Assembly (NCBI GenBank): GCA_016873375.1
Contig: VGXJ01000102.1
Coordinates: 1 to 6,680 of the forward strand
Length of the DNA: 6,680 nt
Direction: 5' to 3'
Source: Phycisphaerae bacterium
GTDB lineage: Bacteria > Planctomycetota > Phycisphaerae > Phycisphaerales > SM1A02
Translations under genes and position numbers: made by a program
Notes under the pieces: model-generated
What the model was told of the DNA's origin: nothing
The model's input: only the letters and a program-made list of their open reading frames with translations
Database searches by the model: none
Part shown: positions 1 through 5,101 of the stretch, piece after piece
How the letters are laid out: every line of letters begins with the position of its first letter
How positions within the stretch are numbered: the stretch's first letter is position 1

Positions 1-69
1 GCCGTGGACCGCGCCCAAGGAGCCGGCGACGAGTGCGAAGATCCATCCCGAGCGTTGACTAATCACCAT
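1..69 (-). CDS. 5' end of a second copy of the lipoprotein gene (partial, runs off the left edge)
   Basis: Read on the - strand from an ATG at 69-67, this gives 23 codons starting MVISQRSGWIFALVAG and ending AVHG at the window edge. It matches the first 23 residues of the lipoprotein encoded at 2877-4118 except for residue 22 (His here, Gln there). It would therefore be the start of a paralogue with the same signal peptide, and the lipobox cysteine would be the next codon, outside the window. It is transcribed divergently from the DUF4239 gene at 124. Whether the rest of the gene is intact cannot be seen; it could equally be a 5' fragment left by the inverted duplication. Confidence 0.6.
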   Translation of the reverse strand, partial: MVISQRSGWIFALVAGSLGAVHG

Positions 70-106
70 GGCGGCGCATGGTAGTCACCCCGCCGAGATC
101 CACGGA

Positions 107-134
107 GGTATACTCGTCCGCGCATGATGGACAA
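107..134 (-). promoter_or_regulatory. Putative promoter for the leftward lipoprotein copy
   Basis: On the - strand TTGTCC (134-129) and TATACC (112-107) are separated by 16 bases, each matching the sigma-70 consensus at 4 of 6 positions. The -10 lies about 38 bases before the ATG at 69. The -35 falls inside codons 2-4 of the DUF4239 gene. The same elements occur in the right arm. The call rests on motif matching only. Confidence 0.3.
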
Positions 135-912
135 TCCGCTTCCGCTCTCGCTGCTCGTCCTCGCCTGCACCCTCGCCGCCGCCGCCGCCGGCTTCGCCCT
201 CCGCCGACGCCTCGGTCCCGACCCGGACGCCGACCAGTCCCGCGAGGGCGTGCGCATGGCGATGAGCCTGATGACGACCTTCACCGCGATCGTGCTCGGC
301 ATGGTCACCGCGTCCGCGAAGGAGACGTACGACCAGGCCACGGCCGTCGTCACGGGCTCGGCGGTCGACATGATCACCCTGGACCGAAAGCTCGACAACT
401 ACGGGCCCGAGGCCGCCGCGGCACGCGCGGAAGTGAGGGTCTGCGTCGACCGGATGATCGAGGAGATGCAGTCGGGGGAGCGCTACTTCGTGGACAACAG
501 GCGCGCCACCGAGGTCGGCACCACCATCGAGAGCTTGTGGTCCGCCATCCAAGTGCTCAAGCCCGCCGACGGGCGCCAGGCGGACCTCCGCGACCAGGCG
601 CTCGCCATCCTGAGCGGCCGGGTGAAGTACGGGCCGGGCAACCTCGAGCAGCAGCGCTGGGCGTTCGCCGTGAAGCCGGCATCGGTGCCCCGGGCCTTCC
701 TCATCGTCGTCGTCGCATGGCTGGTGCTCGAGTTCTTCGCGCTGGGCATCTTCTTCACTGGCAGCCGGGCCATGTCCGTGGCGATCACGATCGCGGGGCT
801 GGTGGTCGCCTCGTCGATGTTCCTCATCCTCGAGCTCGAGGACCCCCTCACCGGCGCCATGCGCGTGCCCGTGGAGTCGCTCGAGCTCGCCCGCGACCTG
901 CTCGGGCGCTGA
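124..912 (+). CDS. DUF4239 (bestrophin-like) four-helix inner-membrane protein
   Basis: This encodes 262 aa. Hydrophobic helices are visible at about 6-26, 45-64, 192-211 and 217-236, enclosing a long soluble loop (about 66-190). That 2+2 layout, the family-like DNYGPEAAAAR segment after helix 2 and the ELEDPLTGAMRV motif (237-248) just after the last helix are typical of DUF4239, a family of unknown molecular function related to bestrophin-like channels by annotation only. The downstream protein at 4121-4975 has the same plan and motif. ATG 124 is directly followed by a second ATG at 127. A GGAGG at 104-108 lies 15 bases upstream, too far for a strong ribosome site. A TATACT at 109-114 could instead give a nearly leaderless transcript. 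The first 22 codons lie in the left inverted-repeat arm. It is the first gene of an operon with the transporter, 18 bp downstream. Confidence 0.85.
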   Translation: MMDNPLPLSLLVLACTLAAAAAGFALRRRLGPDPDADQSREGVRMAMSLMTTFTAIVLGMVTASAKETYDQATAVVTGSAVDMITLDRKLDNYGPEAAAARAEVRVCVDRMIEEMQSGERYFVDNRRATEVGTTIESLWSAIQVLKPADGRQADLRDQALAILSGRVKYGPGNLEQQRWAFAVKPASVPRAFLIVVVAWLVLEFFALGIFFTGSRAMSVAITIAGLVVASSMFLILELEDPLTGAMRVPVESLELARDLLGR

Positions 913-930
913 ACCGGGAATGATCACCGC

Positions 931-1587
931 ATGATCGAGACCCTGCTCGTCGGCGCAGGCCTCTTCGCCTCGACGAACGTCGACGACATCTTCCTCACGA
1001 TGGCGTTCTTCTCCGACGCGCGGCTCGACCGGCGGTCGGTGGTGCTCGGCAAGTTCGCCGGGATCGGCGCGCTGACCCTCGTCAGCACGGCGGCGGCCGC
1101 GTGCACGCTCGCCGTGCCGCCGGAGGGGGTGGCACTCTTGGGGGTCGTGCCGCTGGCGCTGGGCATCAAGGCGCTGTGGGACCTGCGCGCCGGCGGCGGC
1201 GACGAGGGCGGCGACGGCATCGAGCGCGCCGCGCCCTCCATGATGTCGCAGGTGCTGTCGGTCGCCGGCGTGACCGCCGCCAACGGCGGCGACAACATCG
1301 GCGTCTACGTGCCGGTGTTCGCGAAGGACCTGTCCGCGGTGCCGGCATACGTCGCGGTCTTCGCGGTGATGACCGTCGCCTGGTGCATCGGCGGCTACGT
1401 CCTCGTGAGCCATCGGCTCGTAGCACGCACCATGCGGCGGGTGATGAGGCCGCTGCTTCCCGTCGTCCTCATCGTCCTCGGCCTGTGGATCCTGTCCGGC
1501 GCCCGGGGGCTCGTGACGCCCACGGCGGCGGACGTCGACCCGCCGGCCGCCGCGCCTGCCCCAGGAGCCCCCGGAACCGCCCCATGA
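931..1587 (+). CDS. CadD-family cadmium resistance/cation transporter
   Basis: This encodes 218 aa, close to the roughly 205-210 aa usual for CadD proteins. It is a polytopic membrane protein with about six hydrophobic segments. Family hallmarks are the N-terminal ASTNVDDIFL (13-22) with paired Asp18/Asp19 and the central NGGDNIGVYVPVF (118-130). The latter mirrors the A-x-C-G-A-D-N-I-G-x-x-V-P motif of CadD, but Asn-Gly-Gly replaces the Cys-bearing stretch. CadD proteins are linked to cadmium resistance and belong to the wider LysE-like exporter group. The true substrate here is unknown. A short Pro/Ala-rich tail (about 198-218) follows the last helix. The start lies 18 bp after the preceding stop, without a clear Shine-Dalgarno site, and the stop overlaps the next start as ATGA. 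No metal-responsive ArsR/CmtR-type regulator is present, so constitutive or stress-linked expression is possible. Confidence 0.85.
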   Translation: MIETLLVGAGLFASTNVDDIFLTMAFFSDARLDRRSVVLGKFAGIGALTLVSTAAAACTLAVPPEGVALLGVVPLALGIKALWDLRAGGGDEGGDGIERAAPSMMSQVLSVAGVTAANGGDNIGVYVPVFAKDLSAVPAYVAVFAVMTVAWCIGGYVLVSHRLVARTMRRVMRPLLPVVLIVLGLWILSGARGLVTPTAADVDPPAAAPAPGAPGTAP

Positions 1588-2516
1588 AGCGATCGAAGAA
1601 GAAGGCCCGCCGCACCGCGGCACGTCCCGTCGAGGTCATCGTGCGCGACATCGTGCGCACCCGCACGCTCGGCAAGGCGAAGACCTGGGTCATCGCCGGC
1701 GAGGTCCACGTGAAGCGAGGCGTGACGCTGACGGTGGCCGACGGGGCGACCATCCTGATCGCCAACGGGGTGGTGCCGAGGAGCAGGCTCCGCCGGGCGG
1801 CGCTGATCTTCGATCCGGGATCGCACCTGCGCGCGGAGCGCTTCGCCGTCAGGGCCGCCGGCCCCGGCAACCGGCCCCAGAAGGAGTCCGACAACGGCGG
1901 CATCTGGTTCCTGGGCTCGTACCAGGCCGGCGCCAGCGACGGCATATCCGTCCGCACGGTCGCCGGCGCCCTGCCATCGAGCTTCAGAGCACGGGCCATC
2001 CGGACCGAGTACCTCGGCCGCCACGACACGTACCGCAGCGCGCGCACCGCGCGCCGGCTCGACATCGGCGACGACATCGATGGCTTCAAGCTGATCGGCG
2101 TCGGCCCGGATGAGTGGAAGGTGCAGGAGGTGCGCACGCGCTTCGCGGCCGACGACGGCTTCGACCTCACCAACTCCCGCATCCGAATGGACCGGCTCAT
2201 CGTCCGCGACCCGACCGAGGACGGCCTCAACGTATCGAGCAGCCGCATCGAGGTGCGCAAGTCCCTCGAGCTCGACGTCGGGAAGACGCGGGAACGCGAC
2301 CGGGACATCATCGACCTCGAGGTCGACGACGGCGGGTCGTTCGTGGAGCTGCCGCGCGGCTGCCGAGTCAAGGTGCGCGGCGTCTTCGGTGACCAGGCGC
2401 AGCTCGCATCCCGCGACATGCCGAGGCCGGACACGCGCGCCGACTACGAGGCGCCGTACCGATGGAAGGGCAGGCTGAAGCGGGACGCCCTGGTGTTCTC
2501 GATCACCGAGGACTGA
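1584..2516 (+). CDS. Right-handed beta-helix-like protein of unknown function
   Basis: This encodes 310 aa. The start was chosen at ATG 1584 because it overlaps the transporter stop (ATGA, 1584-1587), a sign of translational coupling. The same frame stays open further upstream, but that stretch is antisense-like GC-rich noise within the transporter gene. The N-terminus is very basic (KRSKKKARR) with no signal peptide or membrane helix, so it is probably cytosolic. Residues 40-62 (VHVKRGVTLTVADGATILIA) look like a first beta-helix rung. Residues 190-200 (DDGFDLTNSRI) and 212-222 (EDGLNVSSSRI) form a clear repeat 22 residues apart, the length of one rung in parallel beta-helix folds. Similar Asp-Gly-hydrophobic-Asp/Asn rungs occur in CotH-associated and pectate-lyase-like beta-helices. 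I see no recognisable catalytic residues. Its place behind a transporter and a DUF4239 protein suggests a shared envelope or stress process, but that is inference. Confidence 0.75.
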   Translation: MKRSKKKARRTAARPVEVIVRDIVRTRTLGKAKTWVIAGEVHVKRGVTLTVADGATILIANGVVPRSRLRRAALIFDPGSHLRAERFAVRAAGPGNRPQKESDNGGIWFLGSYQAGASDGISVRTVAGALPSSFRARAIRTEYLGRHDTYRSARTARRLDIGDDIDGFKLIGVGPDEWKVQEVRTRFAADDGFDLTNSRIRMDRLIVRDPTEDGLNVSSSRIEVRKSLELDVGKTRERDRDIIDLEVDDGGSFVELPRGCRVKVRGVFGDQAQLASRDMPRPDTRADYEAPYRWKGRLKRDALVFSITED

Positions 2517-2543
2517 CCCCGCCGCGGGGTACCTTCCCGAGCC

Positions 2544-2645
2544 GTGCTTCCCTTCCTGAGCCCGCCGCCGATCGACGTCGATCGCGAACTGGCGGCGATG
2601 CGGGCGGAACTGGCGGCCATCCGCTCCAGGATGAAGGACGGCTGA
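2544..2645 (+). CDS. Small putative protein, 33 aa, possible coiled coil
   Basis: A GTG start at 2544 gives MLPFLSPPPIDVDRELAAMR followed by a short amphipathic helix (ELAAMRAELAAIRSRM) and a stop at 2643-2645. The next ATG follows that stop with no gap, an arrangement common in coupled small genes. No good ribosome site precedes the GTG. The frame is the same as that of the preceding 1584-2516 gene, so stop-codon readthrough would extend that protein through this segment. I do not recognise the product. It could be a genuine small protein or the remnant of a longer one. Confidence 0.35.
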   Translation: MLPFLSPPPIDVDRELAAMRAELAAIRSRMKDG

Positions 2646-2751
2646 ATGGACGAGGAGCGCGCGGGCGCCGTGCGTGACATCGTGCGCGATGCGCGGGCGG
2701 ACAGTGGGACCCGGACCTCGTTCCTCGCGGAGGAATGGGATGCGGGCTACT

Positions 2752-2822
2752 CCGGCGGCGAGGGCGGCGGCGAGGGTGCAGGCGAGGACGAGCAGCGAGA
2801 GCGGAAGCGGATTGTCCATCAT
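2752..2822 (-). pseudogene. 5' remnant of a duplicated DUF4239 gene
   Basis: Read on the - strand from ATG 2822, this gives MMDNPLPLSLLVLACTLAAA, identical to the start of the intact gene at 124. One extra in-frame codon lies in the Ala-rich stretch. After about residue 24 the reading diverges completely (VARIPFLREERG...) because it passes into unrelated DNA antisense to the small frame at 2646. Helices 2-4 and the family C-terminal motif are missing, so this cannot make a working DUF4239 protein. The - strand frame stays open a long way past this point, but only as an antisense frame in GC-rich coding DNA. Confidence 0.7.
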
Positions 2823-2839
2823 GCGCGGACGGGTATACC
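2812..2839 (+). promoter_or_regulatory. Putative promoter for the lipoprotein-DUF4239 operon
   Basis: TTGTCC (2812-2817) and TATACC (2834-2839) are spaced by 16 bases, and the -10 ends 37 bases before the ATG at 2877. Each box matches the consensus at 4 of 6 positions. The -10 lies in the perfect 8-bp palindrome GGTATACC (2832-2839), so the same bases could serve a promoter in the opposite direction. A substitution at 114 breaks the palindrome in the left arm. Only motif evidence supports this. Confidence 0.35.
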
Positions 2840-2876
2840 TCCGTGGATCTCGGCGGGGTGACTACCATGCGCCGCC

Positions 2877-4118
2877 ATGGTGATTAGTCAACGCTCGGGA
2901 TGGATCTTCGCACTCGTCGCCGGCTCCTTGGGCGCGGTCCAGGGCTGCGCGCAGTGGGGTGCGGCCGTGCTCGAGGACAACCACGTCGCGTTCAACACCG
3001 CCGTCGCCGAGGCGATGGACCGGCAGCTCCTGATCAACATGGTGCGCCTCTGCCGAAGGCGGCCCACCCAGTGGCTGACGGTGAGCATCATCAACGTTCA
3101 GTCGACGGTGAGCGCGGCGGCGGGCACTTCCGACGACGGCGTGGTACTGACGCCCGTGGGAACGAACGCCGGCATCTTCGCGCGAACGAGCTTCGAGTAC
3201 ACGCCCAACATCACCTTCCTGCCCAAGCAGGGCGAGCAGCTCGCGCGCGAGATGATGTCGCCGATCCCGGTGTCGAGCCTGGAGAACATGGTGTCCGCGG
3301 GCTACTCCGTCAGCGCGGTCCTCATGCTCTGCGTGGAGTCGATCCAGGGGATCGAGGGGATCGACTTCTCCATCGCCTCGGGCGCCAAGCTGGTGGACCC
3401 GCGGTACGGTCGCCTGCTCTCGCTGATCGACGTGCTGTCGTCGCGCCACCTGGTGTCCCTGAGCATGGTGCCGAAGACGCTGACCTGGAACCCGGTGGCC
3501 ATCAAGCCCGACGCCGTGACGCTGGAGCGGATCGTCGAGGCCCGCAAGGTGAACGCCGAGTTCGTGCTCCGCAAGGACGGCGCGTTCGACTACGCCGTCA
3601 CCGGATATGTGCCGGTCCTCACGCTCAATGCGGGCATCGAGGCGGATGCCGGCGGCGTCGAGCTCTGCAAGATGCTCGGGATCGAGGCGGCCCCGGGCAG
3701 CATCCTCGTCGTCGGCAGCGAGGAGGCGCGCGGCGCGTCCATGCTTGGCGTGCGGACCCGTTCCTTCAACAACATGCTGCAGCTGCTCTCTCTGGGGGTG
3801 GAGCGCGAGCCGGGCATGCCGCCGCCGCCCTCGAACCTCGACTCCCCCGAGGAGCTCTACGCGGCCATGCCCGTGCCGAACGTGGGGCGTGAGCTGCAGG
3901 ACCACATGCGCGCGGTGTTCCGCGTCCACTGCGGGACGTCGCTTCCCGCGGACGCCGAGATCTCGGTGAAGGAGGGAGGGCGCTGGTACTGGATCTCGTC
4001 GGGCGACGTGACGACCCTCCTGATCTTCTCGATGCTGCGTGACCTCTACGACCTGCAGGTGAAGAGCGAGGGCTATCCGGGCCCGGTCCTCACCCTGCCG
4101 GTCGGGACGGGGCGCTGA
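2877..4118 (+). CDS. Putative outer-membrane/periplasmic lipoprotein of unknown function
   Basis: This encodes 413 aa. The N-terminus has a basic residue (Arg6), a hydrophobic stretch (about 9-21) and a lipobox-like Val-Gln-Gly-Cys ending at Cys24, suggesting lipid anchoring. The body resembles a family of uncharacterised bacterial lipoproteins that I recall from their landmarks. These are a QLLINMVRL segment (50-58), an ITFLPKQGEQLAREMMSPIP block (112-131) and a C-terminal part with FRVHCGTSLPADAEISVKEG (from about 348). The protein ends with VLTLPVG near the C-terminus. No enzyme motif is evident. Start ATG 2877 lies within the repeat arm and lacks a close Shine-Dalgarno site (GGGGTG at 2854-2859 is 17 bases away). 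The stop is 2 bp before the next gene, a DUF4239-type protein, so the two are surely co-transcribed. A second copy of the 5' end lies at 1-69 on the - strand. Confidence 0.75.
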   Translation: MVISQRSGWIFALVAGSLGAVQGCAQWGAAVLEDNHVAFNTAVAEAMDRQLLINMVRLCRRRPTQWLTVSIINVQSTVSAAAGTSDDGVVLTPVGTNAGIFARTSFEYTPNITFLPKQGEQLAREMMSPIPVSSLENMVSAGYSVSAVLMLCVESIQGIEGIDFSIASGAKLVDPRYGRLLSLIDVLSSRHLVSLSMVPKTLTWNPVAIKPDAVTLERIVEARKVNAEFVLRKDGAFDYAVTGYVPVLTLNAGIEADAGGVELCKMLGIEAAPGSILVVGSEEARGASMLGVRTRSFNNMLQLLSLGVEREPGMPPPPSNLDSPEELYAAMPVPNVGRELQDHMRAVFRVHCGTSLPADAEISVKEGGRWYWISSGDVTTLLIFSMLRDLYDLQVKSEGYPGPVLTLPVGTGR

Positions 4119-4120
4119 CC

Positions 4121-4975
4121 ATGCAGGGAGCCGCGCAGCAACTCGCGTCGGCCGAGTGGTCCGTGTGGGGCGCGGTCCATCCGCTCCTCTCGATCGTGAC
4201 GATGGTCGGCGCCGCGTTCGTGACCGCGTCGCTCGGCGTGGTCGTCGGCGGATTGCTGCTGCCGCTCGAAGAGGAGGGGCGCCCGCCGCGCCGTGTCGTC
4301 GAGACGGGCAAGATGATCCTGAACCTGCTGATGATCGTGGTGGGGCTGTCGCTGGGGGCTTCGAAGTCCAGCCTGGACCGGGCATCGTCCGCGACCGTTT
4401 CCGAGCGCGAGGCGCTCATCGGGCTGCGCGCGATCCTGGAGCGGAACACGGACAAGTTGTCGGGCGTCGATCCGTCGCTGAAGCCGGCGATCGTGGAGGA
4501 GTACGTCGACCGGGTTGCGTCGCACGAGTGGGCGGCGCTTTCCCGCGGCGACCCGGACCTCGATCCCGGCGCCACGCGCATCCTGGACTCGATCCGCGCG
4601 CGGCTGGACCCCGAGCAGGGGTCGTTCGCCGTGAAGAGTGCATGGGACCGGCTGTCCGCCATCGAGCGTGCTCGCCGAGACCGGCTTGCGGCCAGCGGGG
4701 CCGCCGTGCCCATCTTCTTCTGGGCGATGTGCGGGCTCCTCCTCGCCGTCGGCTGTGCGTTCTCCACGCCGATGTGCCCGGGTCGCCCGCGCCAGGGCGC
4801 ATGGATCTGCGTGGTTGCCTACAGCGTGTGCATCGGGACCATCGGCGGCACCATCCGCGAGTTCGAGCGGCCCTGGACAGGCTGGATCCGAATCGCCCCG
4901 AGCACCTACTCGACGGCGATCGAGGATCCGTCGGATGACGATGCGTCCGGTCCGGGCCCGGCCATCCGGCCCTGA
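4121..4975 (+). CDS. Second DUF4239-type four-helix membrane protein
   Basis: This encodes 284 aa. Helices are visible at about 22-47, 65-80, 195-214 and 227-245, with a soluble loop of about 115 residues between the pairs. The motif EFERPWTGWIRIAP (247-260) directly after helix 4 aligns with ELEDPLTGAMRV of the protein at 124-912. The stretch after helix 2 (LGASKSSLDRASSATVSERE) aligns in spacing with LGMVTASAKETYDQATAVVT there. The two proteins are therefore remote paralogues, both of DUF4239 type, but too diverged to be a recent duplicate. The ATG lies 2 bp after the lipoprotein stop, implying one transcript and probably coupled translation. The C-terminal tail (about 268-284) is acidic and then Pro-rich. 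The family's function is unknown. Pairing with a lipoprotein suggests a complex spanning the periplasm, which is inference. Confidence 0.75.
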   Translation: MQGAAQQLASAEWSVWGAVHPLLSIVTMVGAAFVTASLGVVVGGLLLPLEEEGRPPRRVVETGKMILNLLMIVVGLSLGASKSSLDRASSATVSEREALIGLRAILERNTDKLSGVDPSLKPAIVEEYVDRVASHEWAALSRGDPDLDPGATRILDSIRARLDPEQGSFAVKSAWDRLSAIERARRDRLAASGAAVPIFFWAMCGLLLAVGCAFSTPMCPGRPRQGAWICVVAYSVCIGTIGGTIREFERPWTGWIRIAPSTYSTAIEDPSDDDASGPGPAIRP

Positions 4976-5101
4976 GCCCCGCACGCCGAGGCTCCGTGGC
5001 GCGCCCTCGACTCGCCGGCCTGGGCGGATCCCGACGTCAGATGGGGTTCTGGCCGTGCTTCAGGGGAACGCCTGACTGCCGTCACTGGCACGCGCCCCAC
5101 C

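Larger units (their letters stand above)
1..191. repeat. Left arm of a long inverted repeat
   Basis: The reverse complement of 2752-2945 matches this segment. Position x pairs with 2946-x from 1 to 183 with only two mismatches (positions 4 and 114). After that a 3-bp indel in a GCC-repeat tract is followed by 8 more matching bases, to 191. The arm carries the start of the leftward lipoprotein copy, the divergent control region, and the first ~22 codons of the DUF4239 gene. The outer end may extend left of the window. Beyond 191 the two copies are unrelated. Confidence 0.97.
2646..2861 (+). pseudogene. Short reading frame truncated and fused to repeat-arm sequence
   Basis: The frame begins at ATG 2646, immediately after the TGA of the preceding small frame. 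Its first ~35 residues (MDEERAGAVRDIVRDARADS, then a segment ending EEWDAGYSG) look like ordinary protein. From about 2752 the frame enters the right inverted-repeat arm. The rest (EGGGEGAGEDEQRERKRIVH onward to 2861) is simply the antisense translation of the DUF4239 gene start and its upstream region. This suggests the original gene lost its 3' part when the repeat was created. The N-terminal piece is not recognised. If expressed, the chimeric 71-aa product would have a charged, low-complexity C-terminal half. Confidence 0.45.
2752..2945. repeat. Right arm of the long inverted repeat
   Basis: This segment is the reverse complement of 1-191, with two substitutions (at 2832 and 2942) and a 3-bp insertion (2760-2762) near the inner end. 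Inner to outer, it carries a dead 5' fragment of the DUF4239 gene on the - strand, the divergent control region, and codons 1-23 of the lipoprotein gene at 2877 on the + strand. The inner boundary falls in GGC/GCC-rich sequence, as in the left arm, so short homology there may have guided the rearrangement. Confidence 0.97.

Noticed and set aside
1101..1583. N-terminal extension of the beta-helix-like gene to an upstream ATG at 1101
   Set aside because: The extension would overlap the transporter for nearly 500 bases and encodes Arg/Gly-rich low-complexity sequence. The ATGA-overlap start at 1584 is far more likely.
85..1623. Very long - strand open frame (over 500 codons) opposite the DUF4239 and transporter genes
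   Set aside because: Its translation is rich in Arg, His, Gly and Asp with no domain features. It is the antisense shadow expected opposite high-GC coding sequence, and the + strand frames carry clear membrane-protein signatures.
2517..2529. CCCCG-CCG-CGGGG hairpin right after the beta-helix gene stop, as a terminator
   Set aside because: The stem is only 5 bp and is followed by TACCTTCCC instead of a T-run, so there is little support for an intrinsic terminator in such GC-rich DNA.
1..2945. Transposon or insertion sequence bounded by terminal inverted repeats
   Set aside because: No transposase or integrase is encoded between the arms, and the arms contain ordinary gene starts and control DNA. 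No target-site duplication can be assessed because the left end is at the window edge.
2862..4385. Long - strand open frame (507 codons) opposite the lipoprotein gene
   Set aside because: It has the same composition bias and no recognisable motifs, and it crosses the boundary of two well-supported + strand genes.
4950..4975. GGCC-based short inverted repeat at the end of the second DUF4239 gene
   Set aside because: It lies within the coding sequence, is only about 4 bp of stem, and such repeats are common by chance at this GC content.
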